Assembly: GCA_025808415.1 (NCBI GenBank)
Contig: CP075525.1
Coordinates: 434,001-498,000, forward strand
Direction: 5' to 3'
DNA: 64,000 nucleotides
DNA from: Cyclobacteriaceae bacterium
Lineage (GTDB): Bacteria; Bacteroidota; Bacteroidia; Cytophagales; Cyclobacteriaceae
Position 1 is the stretch's first letter; every line of letters begins with the position of its first letter. Positions 41,776-50,565 of this stretch are shown one piece after another. A program made the position numbers and the translations under genes. The notes under the pieces were generated by a model. That model had not been told where the DNA came from. It worked only from the letters and a program-made list of their open reading frames with translations, and ran no database searches.

Positions 41776-42019
41776 GTTAAAAAATGGTGAGTTGTTTTGT
41801 TGTTGGTTTGAAATATGTGGGGTCTTAAATCAGGATAATGCTGAAACAGGTTCAATAAAAACACAGGGTCGTTTTAAAATTCAGTAAGGCAAATGCTGTA
41901 TATATAAAGGGCTTTAGAATGTGCCCGATGATGATGCAAGTATAGGCCAAAATTGATTACAATCAAAAAACAGTAAAGAATTTGTTGGCTTATAATCCGC
42001 TTTGGTTCGGTCAAAAACC

Positions 42020-42027
42020 TAATTTTG
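42020..42027 (+). promoter_or_regulatory. Candidate -7 element TAATTTTG of serS
   Basis: Perfect TAnnTTTG 23 bp before the serS ATG at 42051. The nearest TTG upstream is 15 bp away (42002-42004), slightly short. Confidence 0.45.
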
Positions 42028-42050
42028 CTCTCCATTTTAAACGTAACGGT

Positions 42051-43325
42051 ATGCTTCAGGTATCAGTTTTGCGCGAGGAGCGCGACCATGTAATCAGTGC
42101 TCTTGGAAAGCGTGGATTGAAAGATGCAGGCGAGTTGGTTGATAAAGCCATTGCCCTCGACCAATCGCGCAGAGACACGCAAAAGCAAGCGGATGACCTG
42201 AAGGCAAGATCGAATGCCGAGGCCAAACGTATTGGCGAACTCATGAAGGCCGGTAAGGCTGAGGAGGCGGCAACCTTACGTGCAGCTATCGCCAGTGAAA
42301 AGGAACAACTGAAAAACCTGGAGCAGGAACTTGCCGGCCTTGAGGATGCATTGAAAGTTCATTTGTATAAGATACCCAATGTTCCGGCAGATAAAGTGCC
42401 TGCAGGTGTTGGTGCCGATGATAACCTCACCGTGCATTCGCATGGCACCGTTCCAACATTAGGTCCTGATGCATTGCCGCACTGGGAGTTGATCAAGAAA
42501 TACGATATCATCGATTTTGACCTGGGCATTAAAATAACAGGTGCAGGATTTCCGGTATATAAAGGAAAAGGTGCCAAACTACAGCGCGCCCTTATCAATT
42601 TCTTTTTGGATGAGGCTGAGAAAGCTGGCTATCGTGAAATGCTTCCGCCCATTGTAGTGAATGAAGCTTCCGGGTACGGAACCGGTCAGCTACCCGATAA
42701 GGAGGGGCAGATGTATTTTGTGCAGGAAGATGGTTTATACCTGATTCCTACGGCTGAAGTTCCCATCACCAACTTGTATCGTGATGTGATTCTTCCAGAA
42801 GACCAGTTGCCCGTAAAAAACGTTGGCTACACACCGTGCTTTCGCAGGGAAGCCGGAAGCTGGGGTGCTCATGTGCGCGGGCTGAACCGCTTGCATCAGT
42901 TCGACAAAGTGGAGATCGTGCAGATCAGGAAACCGGAAGAGTCGTACCAGGCATTGGAAGAAATGTGTGCCTATGTTCAGGGTTTGCTGGAAAAGCTTGA
43001 GTTGCCATACCGCAAACTCTTGCTTTGCGGAGGCGACATGGGCTTTAATTCAGCCATGACTTTCGATATGGAAGTATTTGCCACCGCCCAACAACGTTGG
43101 CTGGAGGTAAGTTCGGTCAGCAATTTTGAAGCGTACCAGGCAAACCGGTTAAAACTGCGCATTAAAACGAAAGATGGCAAAACGCTACTGCTGCACACCT
43201 TAAATGGCAGTGCGTTGGCATTGCCGCGCATAGTAGCCGGTATTTTGGAAAACAACCAAACCGCTGATGGTATTACTATTCCCAAGGTATTGGTTCCCTA
43301 TTGCGGGTTTGATAAAATCAGCTAA
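42051..43325 (+). CDS. serS: Seryl-tRNA synthetase
   Basis: The 424-aa class II synthetase charges tRNA-Ser. It has the N-terminal tRNA-binding coiled coil (residues about 25-105) and the class II core: motif 2 CFRREAGSWGAHVRGLNRLH and motif 3 with LNGSALALPRIVAGILEN. The start at 42051 (MLQVSVLREERD) is chosen over an in-frame upstream start at 41982, because SerRS begins directly with this helix and a TAATTTTG promoter element lies between. It is divergent from rho. Confidence 0.96.
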   Translation: MLQVSVLREERDHVISALGKRGLKDAGELVDKAIALDQSRRDTQKQADDLKARSNAEAKRIGELMKAGKAEEAATLRAAIASEKEQLKNLEQELAGLEDALKVHLYKIPNVPADKVPAGVGADDNLTVHSHGTVPTLGPDALPHWELIKKYDIIDFDLGIKITGAGFPVYKGKGAKLQRALINFFLDEAEKAGYREMLPPIVVNEASGYGTGQLPDKEGQMYFVQEDGLYLIPTAEVPITNLYRDVILPEDQLPVKNVGYTPCFRREAGSWGAHVRGLNRLHQFDKVEIVQIRKPEESYQALEEMCAYVQGLLEKLELPYRKLLLCGGDMGFNSAMTFDMEVFATAQQRWLEVSSVSNFEAYQANRLKLRIKTKDGKTLLLHTLNGSALALPRIVAGILENNQTADGITIPKVLVPYCGFDKIS

Positions 43326-43416
43326 TATGGCCCTGCAAACGTATGAGGTAAGTTTTAAAAGGATTCAATTGAATTTTTGTTGAAAAAACACAGACCTTTG
43401 TGCGGTTAATGCGTAT

Positions 43417-43770
43417 ATGACCCTACGTAAAGCCATTTTTCTGATACGCCTGTTACTTGTTGTAATCTGTATTCAATTTACAGTGCCCGCTGTGATGGCT
43501 TCCCCCTTAACCAATGGAGGGCATTTATCGGGTACGTTTGTTCCGGTGAAGAAGGCTCCCAAGCCACTTAGTGCATCTTCGCTGTTTGAGAAGACTGAGA
43601 GCGAAGGAGAGGGTGAACGTTTGAAATTTGAGGCCATTGAATTGGAAGACATATCGGTCTCGAGTTCATTTCGTTCTGAAACCTATCATTCTATCTATTG
43701 TATCTGTCCGGCCATTTCCCCGGCTCAGCATCAGCCACTTTTCCGGCTGCATTGCGTTTTCCTGATTTGA
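43417..43770 (+). CDS. Small exported protein of unknown function
   Basis: A 117-aa product with a signal peptide or membrane anchor (MTLRKAIFLIRLLLVVICIQFTVPAVMAS), a short polar region with FEKTESEGEGERLKFEAIELEDISV, and a C-terminus with two close Cys (SIYCICPAISP). No family is recognised. It precedes the second RND efflux operon by 131 bp on the same strand; a promoter-like GACCTTTG (one mismatch to TAnnTTTG) sits upstream. Possible role as accessory or leader gene of the efflux system, unproven. Confidence 0.5.
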   Translation: MTLRKAIFLIRLLLVVICIQFTVPAVMASPLTNGGHLSGTFVPVKKAPKPLSASSLFEKTESEGEGERLKFEAIELEDISVSSSFRSETYHSIYCICPAISPAQHQPLFRLHCVFLI

Positions 43771-43901
43771 TTATTATTTCTTGCTTCCTTAGGGATGATT
43801 CTGGTGTTTTCGCATCAGGGCACTGGCGTAGTTGAACCTGTTTTTGTTTAACGCCACATTTTACAATTAGAAAAAATATTTCAACTTTTTACATTATTTC
43901 A

Positions 43902-44990
43902 ATGAAGAGAATTTGGATTCTCGGTTTGCTGTCAACTTCACTATTTTGGATAGGTTGTCGTCATCATAATCATCAAGAGCACGAAGCTCCTAAATTTACC
44001 GTTACCCGATCAGTCAAGAAGGACACTGTCATATTTAAGGAATATGTATGCCAGATAAGGGCCATCCAGCACATCGAACTGCGTGCGCTTGAACGCGGGT
44101 ACCTGCAAAACATTTATGTAGATGAGGGGCAACTGGTAAAAAAAGGCCAACGGTTGTTTCAAATTATGCCGGTCATATACCAGGCCGAGACACAGAAGGC
44201 ACAGGCAGAAGTATCGTTTGCCGAAATTGAATACTTAAATACAAAAGCACTGGCCGACAGCAATATTGTTTCGAAGAACGAGCTTGCACTGGCTAAAGCT
44301 AAATTAGAAAAGGCACGCGCAGAGTTAACATTGGCGCAAGCGCATTTAGGGTTTACGGAAATCCGCGCACCATTTGACGGAATTGTGGGTCGCTTTAATG
44401 ATGTGAGGCTGGGTAGCCTGGTTGATGAAGGTGAGTTGCTCACCACACTTTCGGACAACAGCAAAATGTGGGTTTATTTCAATGTGCCGGAGGCAGAGTA
44501 CCTGGAGTATGCTTCTCTACCCAAATCCGATAGCCTACTGCGGGTAAAGTTGCAACTCGCCAATAACAAATTTTTTCAAGAAGAAGGAATTGTAGAAACC
44601 ATCGAAGCCGACTTTAATAATGAAACAGGTAACATTGCGTTTAGGGCTACCTTTAAAAACCCGAACGGACTTTTGCGTAGCGGAGAAACCGGAAATATTT
44701 TGATGCCGATATACCTCAACGATGTTTTGGTCATTCCCCAAAAAGCAACATTTGAAGTGCTTGATAGAAAATTTGTTTTTGTTGCCGGTGCCGATAGTGT
44801 AGTCCGCTCGCGCGAAATCAGGATCGGAGCGGAGATGCCTCACCTATATACTGTTGTTGATGGCTTACAGGAAACCGATATGATTCTGGTTGAAGGTTTA
44901 CGAAAAGTTAAAAATGGCCAGAAGATCAGCTATGAGTTTCATGATCTTCAAAAATTAGTGGCCGAGTTGCATAACCTTCGCGCTGAGTAA
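43902..44990 (+). CDS. RND efflux periplasmic adaptor, lipoprotein
   Basis: The 362-aa adaptor has a lipoprotein signal (MKRIWILGLLSTSLFWIGC, Cys19) and is therefore lipid-anchored, unlike the helix-anchored adaptor at 17298. It contains the lipoyl halves HIELRALERGYLQNIYVDEGQL and EIRAPFDGIVGRFNDVRLGSLV, an alpha hairpin (residues about 95-140) and the beta-barrel domain. A His-rich stretch after the lipobox (RHHNHQEHE) is notable and might bind metal. It opens an operon with the pump (19-bp gap) and the channel. Confidence 0.92.
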   Translation: MKRIWILGLLSTSLFWIGCRHHNHQEHEAPKFTVTRSVKKDTVIFKEYVCQIRAIQHIELRALERGYLQNIYVDEGQLVKKGQRLFQIMPVIYQAETQKAQAEVSFAEIEYLNTKALADSNIVSKNELALAKAKLEKARAELTLAQAHLGFTEIRAPFDGIVGRFNDVRLGSLVDEGELLTTLSDNSKMWVYFNVPEAEYLEYASLPKSDSLLRVKLQLANNKFFQEEGIVETIEADFNNETGNIAFRATFKNPNGLLRSGETGNILMPIYLNDVLVIPQKATFEVLDRKFVFVAGADSVVRSREIRIGAEMPHLYTVVDGLQETDMILVEGLRKVKNGQKISYEFHDLQKLVAELHNLRAE

Positions 44991-45009
44991 TTCCCTAAAG
45001 GCAATTCCC

Positions 45010-48000
45010 ATGTTTAGTAAATTTATTCAACGGCCGGTCCTGGCTATTTCATTATCAATAGCGATTGTTTTCTTAGGCATACTGGCGATCAATACGCGGC
45101 CCATTTCACAGTTTCCCGATATTGCCCCACCACGTGTAAACATTTTTATTGCTTACCCCGGCTCAAGTGCGCAAGTATTGGTCGAGTCAACATTAATTCC
45201 GCTGGAGCGGGCCATCAATGGTGTACAGGGCATGCAATACCTGACATCTGATGCGACAAGTGCAGGGGAAGCCACCATTCAAATAATCTTTGAACCGGGC
45301 ACTGATCCCAACGCAGCGGTGGTGAATGTTAAAACCCGCGTTGATGCCATTATGAATAATCTTCCGCCATTGGTTCAACGCGAAGGGATCATCATCACAC
45401 CAATTCAACCCAGCATGTTGATGTACGTTAACCTGTACAGCACCGATAAGAATGCGGATGAGAAATTCCTGTACAACTATGCCAACGTAAGAATCATTCC
45501 TGAGCTGCAACGTGTAAGCGGGATGGGGCGCGCACAAATACTGGGCAGCCGCACTTTTGCCATGCGTATTTGGTTAAAGCCTGATCGGATGCGGGCGTAC
45601 AATGTTTCTACCGAAGAGGTAATGGAAGCCATGCAGGAGCAAAGCATTATCGGCAGGCCCGGAAGGTTAGGCCAGGCCTCGGGCAAAACCGCACAGTCGC
45701 TGGAGTATACCCTTACCTATAAAGGCCGGTTTAATAAACCCGAAGAGTACGAGAACATTATTGTTCGGGCAAATCCGGAAGGTGAAATTTTGAAATTAAA
45801 AGACATTGCTGAAGTAGAATTAGGCAGTGAATTTTTTGATATCTATTCCAATAAAGATGGATATCCCTCGGCTTCTATCGTACTGAAGCAAAATTTTGGA
45901 ACGAACGCCAGTGCCGTTATTGCCCGCACCAAAGAAAAGCTGGAAGAACTTCGAAAGGATTTCCCTCCGGGTATGGATTACGAAATCAACTACGATGTTT
46001 CCAAATTCGTAAACGCATCCATTGATAAGGTTATGCACACCCTGGCAGAAGCCTTTGTGCTGGTGGCGTTGGTAGTATTTATTTTCCTAGGCGACTGGCG
46101 ATCAACACTTATTCCCATCATTGCCGTTCCGGTTTCGCTTATTGGGGCTTTTGTGTTTATGCAAATGTTTGGTCTTACCATTAACCTGATTACGCTCTTT
46201 GCCTTGGTGCTGGCCATTGGTATTGTGGTAGATGATGCCATTGTTGTTGTTGAAGCGGTTCATGCTAAAATGGAAGAAGAACATCTCTCTCCGTTTAATG
46301 CCGTTAAAAAGGTGCTGGGTGAAATCAGTGGTGCCGTTATTGCCATTACACTCATTATGACGGCCGTGTTTGTGCCCATTGCTTTTATGACGGGCCCGGT
46401 AGGAGTTTTCTACCGACAGTTTTCAATTACCATGGCCAGTTCCATCATCTTATCGGGTGTGGTTGCCCTTACATTAACCCCTGTACTCTGCGCCATGATT
46501 TTAAAAAACAATCATGGTAAACGCAGGCGCAGAACACCTGTAAATCTTTTTATTGATTGGTTTAACAGGAAGTTTGATCAGGGAACAGGCATTTATATCC
46601 GTATTCTTAAGTTGATTGTAAGCCGCAGGGTAGTAACGTTTGGCATGCTGGCTGCATTTGCACTTGGCATTTTTGGCATCAATAAAACATTACCGTCCGG
46701 CTTTATTCCCAACGAAGATCAAGGCCAGATATATGCCATCATTCAAACACCGCCCGGCAGTACCTTGGAGCGCACCAATGATGTGAGCCGGCAGCTTCAA
46801 AAGATTGCCGAGGAAATTGAAGATATTGAATCGGTAACATCGTTGGCCGGATATGAGATTCTTACCGAAGGGCGTGGCTCTAATGCCGGCACGTGTCTTA
46901 TCAATTTAAAAGATTGGGAACACCGAGAACATTCGGTTAAGGAAATTATAGAAGAACTGGAGGAAGAAACCCACAACCTGGGCGCTGTAATTGAATTCTT
47001 CGAACCACCTGCAGTTCCGGGTTATGGTTCATCTGATGGTTTTTCATTGCGTCTGCTGGATAAGAACAGTACCGTAGATTATCATGAATTCGATAAAATC
47101 AATACCGAGTTTATGGAAGCACTGCATAAGCGCAAAGAGCTCACAGGCTTGTTTACTTTTTATGCAGCGAATTATCCGCAATACGAATTACTAATCGACA
47201 ATCAGAAAGCCATGCAAAAGGGAGTTTCCATTGGTACGGCTATGGAAAACCTGAACATTTTAATTGGCAGTACGTACGAACAAGGCTTTACCCGGTTCAA
47301 TACGTTCTTTAAAGTGTATACACAATCCGGCCCTGAGTATAGAAGGATGCCTTCTGATATCCTCAACCTGTTTGTGAAAAACAACCGCGATGAAATGGTT
47401 CCGTACTCATCGTTTGTTGAACTGCGAAAAACACAAGGACCTAACGAGATTACGCGCTTTAACCTGTACACATCATCGGCTATTCGGGGGGTACCCGCCC
47501 CCGGCTACACCACTGGCGATGCCATTGATGCCATTAGAGAAGTGGCCGCACAAACACTGCCGAATGGTTATGACATTGCATGGGAAGGATTGTCATACGA
47601 TGAGGCCCATCGGGGCAATGAGGCGCTTTACATTTTTATTGTTGTGTTAATATTCGTTTACCTCGTGCTCGCATCGCAATACGAAAGTTTCATTATCCCG
47701 TTAGCCGTTGTGCTGTCACTTCCAGCGGGTGTATTCGGTTCGTTTCTGTTGCTCAAGGTAATGGGCCTGGCCAACGACATTTATGCACAGATAGGGTTGA
47801 TCATGCTGGTTGGTTTGTTAGGTAAAAACGCTGTGTTAATTGTTGAATTTGCCGTTCAGAAACACCACCAGGGAGCAACGGTTTTATCGGCAGCTATTGA
47901 AGGCGCTAAGGTACGATTCAGGCCCATCTTAATGACTTCGTTCGCATTTATTGCTGGCCTTATTCCATTGGTGCGGGCAACCGGTGCAGGGGCAGTTGGT

Positions 48001-48255
48001 AATCGCACTATCGGTTCATCCGCTTTGGGAGGTATGTTGCTCGGAACACTTTTCGGAGTGGTGATTGTACCCGGCTTATATTATGTGTTCGGAAAATTGG
48101 CGGAAGGAAGAAGATTGATACAAGACGAGGACGAAAACCCGCTTACCGAAGAGTTGGTGGAAAACCGTTCGCGGGCCTCACTCATTAAAAAGATTCAAAA
48201 CCTTGGTTTGTTATTGAAAGCAGCAAATCGAAAAAGAAACAAAAATGAAAACTAA
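45010..48255 (+). CDS. RND multidrug efflux permease (HAE-1/AcrB-like)
   Basis: A 1081-aa proton-driven pump: helix 1 QRPVLAISLSIAIVFLGILA, porter domains, helix 4 GIVVDDAIVVVEAVHAKMEE with the paired Asp, GFIPNEDQGQIYAIIQTP at the second porter domain and RFRPILMTSFAFIAGLIP. The C-terminal tail is extended and charged (RRLIQDEDENPLTEELVENR ...). The next gene overlaps its end by 11 bp. This pump is clearly distinct from the one at 18395. Confidence 0.95.
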   Translation: MFSKFIQRPVLAISLSIAIVFLGILAINTRPISQFPDIAPPRVNIFIAYPGSSAQVLVESTLIPLERAINGVQGMQYLTSDATSAGEATIQIIFEPGTDPNAAVVNVKTRVDAIMNNLPPLVQREGIIITPIQPSMLMYVNLYSTDKNADEKFLYNYANVRIIPELQRVSGMGRAQILGSRTFAMRIWLKPDRMRAYNVSTEEVMEAMQEQSIIGRPGRLGQASGKTAQSLEYTLTYKGRFNKPEEYENIIVRANPEGEILKLKDIAEVELGSEFFDIYSNKDGYPSASIVLKQNFGTNASAVIARTKEKLEELRKDFPPGMDYEINYDVSKFVNASIDKVMHTLAEAFVLVALVVFIFLGDWRSTLIPIIAVPVSLIGAFVFMQMFGLTINLITLFALVLAIGIVVDDAIVVVEAVHAKMEEEHLSPFNAVKKVLGEISGAVIAITLIMTAVFVPIAFMTGPVGVFYRQFSITMASSIILSGVVALTLTPVLCAMILKNNHGKRRRRTPVNLFIDWFNRKFDQGTGIYIRILKLIVSRRVVTFGMLAAFALGIFGINKTLPSGFIPNEDQGQIYAIIQTPPGSTLERTNDVSRQLQKIAEEIEDIESVTSLAGYEILTEGRGSNAGTCLINLKDWEHREHSVKEIIEELEEETHNLGAVIEFFEPPAVPGYGSSDGFSLRLLDKNSTVDYHEFDKINTEFMEALHKRKELTGLFTFYAANYPQYELLIDNQKAMQKGVSIGTAMENLNILIGSTYEQGFTRFNTFFKVYTQSGPEYRRMPSDILNLFVKNNRDEMVPYSSFVELRKTQGPNEITRFNLYTSSAIRGVPAPGYTTGDAIDAIREVAAQTLPNGYDIAWEGLSYDEAHRGNEALYIFIVVLIFVYLVLASQYESFIIPLAVVLSLPAGVFGSFLLLKVMGLANDIYAQIGLIMLVGLLGKNAVLIVEFAVQKHHQGATVLSAAIEGAKVRFRPILMTSFAFIAGLIPLVRATGAGAVGNRTIGSSALGGMLLGTLFGVVIVPGLYYVFGKLAEGRRLIQDEDENPLTEELVENRSRASLIKKIQNLGLLLKAANRKRNKNEN

Positions 48256-49678
48256 GATAATAGATAAGAGCTGCATACTCGTTTTGATACTCTTGTCGGT
48301 TGTGCGTTGCAAAGCGCCCGACTATGCCGGTAAAACCGTAAATAAAAATGTACCTGAAACGTTTATGACAGCGGCTAAGGATACAGGTACAGTAGCACGC
48401 CTGAACTGGCGAACCTACTTTGCTGACCCTAACCTTGTTGCGCTGATTGACACGGCATTAAAAAACAATCAGGAGCTTAACATCCTGTTAATGGAGATTG
48501 AGGTGAGTAAAAATGAAGTGAAGGCACGAAAGGGTGAATACCTTCCTTTTGTTCGCTTTCAGGCTGAAGCAGGCCTTGAAAAACCGGCCCGCTACACCCC
48601 GGGAGGTGCTGTTGAAGAATCACTGGAGATAAAACCAGGCACTCCTTTTCCCGAACCGTTGCATCAGTATGGCTTTGGCTTGTCCGCTTCCTGGGAATTG
48701 GACGTTTGGAAAAAGTTGCGCAATGCCAAAAAAGCTGCCCTTAACCGATACCTGGCTACCATGGAGGCGCGGAATTTTATGGTCACTAACATGGTTGCGG
48801 AAATCGCTGAAACATACTATGAATTAATGGCGTTGGATAATCTGCTGAATATTATTCAGCAGAACATTGCCATCCAGACCAATGCGTTGAGTATTGTTGA
48901 GCAACAAAAAGCTGCCGCTAAAGTAACGCAACTGGCGGTTAACCGTTTTGAAGCACAACTGCTCAACACTAAAAATCTTCAATACGAAATTCGACAGCGA
49001 ATTGTTGAAACAGAAAACCGGATTCATTTTCTAACGGGATCTTTCCCGAAAGCCATACGCAGAAATTCTAACGAGTTTTTGGATATACGGGTAGACTCCC
49101 TTCAAGTGGGTATACCGGCTCAGTTATTGAAAAACCGGCCTGACATCCGGCAGGCGGAGTTTGAACTTGCTGCGGCACAATTGGATGTTAAAGTGGCTCG
49201 TGCCATGTTTTATCCATCATTGGGTGTTGATGCAGGTCTTGGCTTTGCAGCATTTAAACCCACCTATCTCATTAAACCCGAATCGATGCTGTATAATTTT
49301 GCCGGTGGGTTAATGGCTCCGGTGCTGAACAGAAATGCCATACAGGCCACATTCAATACGGCAAATGCAAAACAAGTAAAGCAAATTTATCAATATGAGC
49401 GGTCGGTGCTTAACGCTTATTTGGAAGTAGCCAACGAACTGTCCAGGCTTCAGAACTACAGTAATTCATTGGATGCAAAAGGTAGGGAAGTTGAGATACT
49501 CACGCAATCAGTAACCATTTCAAATAATCTCTTTATGTCAGCCCGGGCCGATTACCTGGAAGTATTGCTGACACAACGCGAAGCGCTTGAGTCGAGAATG
49601 GAATTAATTGAGATTAAACGAAAACAGATTGCTGCCAGAATTGGAATCTATAAATCGTTAGGTGGAGGCTGGCAATAG
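48245..49678 (+). CDS. Outer-membrane efflux lipoprotein (OprM/NodT family)
   Basis: The 477-aa channel has a lipobox (LLSVVRC, Cys22), the NodT-type start LNWRTYFADPNLVALIDTALKNNQELN, and two OEP repeats including LPASLLKNRPDIRQAE-like text (PAQLLKNRPDIRQAEFELAAA) and ADYLEVLLTQREAL. It forms the outer-membrane part of the second tripartite pump. Overlap of 11 bp with the pump gene suggests coupled translation. The gene ends 2 bp before the convergent TspO-like gene. Confidence 0.93.
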   Translation: MKTKIIDKSCILVLILLSVVRCKAPDYAGKTVNKNVPETFMTAAKDTGTVARLNWRTYFADPNLVALIDTALKNNQELNILLMEIEVSKNEVKARKGEYLPFVRFQAEAGLEKPARYTPGGAVEESLEIKPGTPFPEPLHQYGFGLSASWELDVWKKLRNAKKAALNRYLATMEARNFMVTNMVAEIAETYYELMALDNLLNIIQQNIAIQTNALSIVEQQKAAAKVTQLAVNRFEAQLLNTKNLQYEIRQRIVETENRIHFLTGSFPKAIRRNSNEFLDIRVDSLQVGIPAQLLKNRPDIRQAEFELAAAQLDVKVARAMFYPSLGVDAGLGFAAFKPTYLIKPESMLYNFAGGLMAPVLNRNAIQATFNTANAKQVKQIYQYERSVLNAYLEVANELSRLQNYSNSLDAKGREVEILTQSVTISNNLFMSARADYLEVLLTQREALESRMELIEIKRKQIAARIGIYKSLGGGWQ

Positions 49679-49680
49679 AT

Positions 49681-50469
49681 TTACCGGGTGGATGTGAATG
49701 TTCTTAAATTCCTGATCCCTGAATAGAAGAACAATAGACCACAAAGTACTGCCAGCAGTAAAGCGACTGAGGTAATTAATTCATTGTCTTCAGCGAACGA
49801 ACGCATATAAATTCCCGCCAATGCCCAGGTAACTACTGCGGCAAAGGCGGGCTTTTTAAAGCGCAGGGTAATGTAGAAGGCAAGCAGAAGAGCAACGATC
49901 ATTACAATTATTGTCCATGTTTCCGAACTGAAAACATAGGACGATGATTTCAATGAAATAAGTGCAGCAGAAATATTGGCAATGGTGGCCACACAGATCC
50001 AGGCAAAGTAGATCGTAAAGGGTAAACTGATGAACACACGCTCTGCAGTTGAGCTGAACTTTTCCTGCTGCAGCCTCATAAAAAGTATAGTTAATGTGAT
50101 CAATAAAAGTATCATGATAAGTACCGATGTCCACACATACAGGTAATGCCACACAATGATCCAGGCCATGTTGAAAATGCTCGAGATGATAAATAACGGT
50201 GTAATGCGCCTGTATACGGTTGAAATTAGTACATCATTCAGCCGGAACCATTGCAGCACAACAAACCCGATCAGCAGCAGGTAGATAATACTCCAGATAG
50301 AAAAAGTTATGCCTGCAGGGGTAAACAAACTTGGGTATGAGGCAGAGACCTGACCTGTATTCAATCCATTAATGGGGAGGATATTGGCCAATCCATTAAC
50401 AGCCAAAACACCAGCCAATGCAAGCGTATTGGCCAAGGCTGCAAGCACGGTTGACATACTGTTTTTCAT
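49681..50469 (-). CDS. TspO/MBR-like tryptophan-rich membrane protein (long form)
   Basis: The 262-aa protein has about seven to eight membrane helices and the TspO-like segment SLFTPAGITFSIWSIIYLLLIGFVVLQW (residues about 46-73), resembling the PxxxFxxxWxxLY motif of TspO/MBR. It is longer than classical TspO (160 aa, five helices) and belongs to the group often annotated as tryptophan-rich sensory protein in Bacteroidota. Ligand and role are unknown; porphyrin binding has been shown only for short TspO forms. It appears monocistronic. Confidence 0.75.
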   Translation of the reverse strand: MKNSMSTVLAALANTLALAGVLAVNGLANILPINGLNTGQVSASYPSLFTPAGITFSIWSIIYLLLIGFVVLQWFRLNDVLISTVYRRITPLFIISSIFNMAWIIVWHYLYVWTSVLIMILLLITLTILFMRLQQEKFSSTAERVFISLPFTIYFAWICVATIANISAALISLKSSSYVFSSETWTIIVMIVALLLAFYITLRFKKPAFAAVVTWALAGIYMRSFAEDNELITSVALLLAVLCGLLFFYSGIRNLRTFTSTR

Positions 50470-50565
50470 GGAAAATTTTGGGAAAAATCAAGCCTGATGC
50501 CTTTTATCAAATATAATAGGGAGTGGTCATGTCTTGCTGTTAACTTGGCATAAAAATTTAAAACC

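Noticed and set aside
45010..48255. Long open frames on the opposite strand inside the RND pump, htpG and rho genes
   Set aside because: They are mirror frames of strongly conserved coding sequence and show no protein features of their own.
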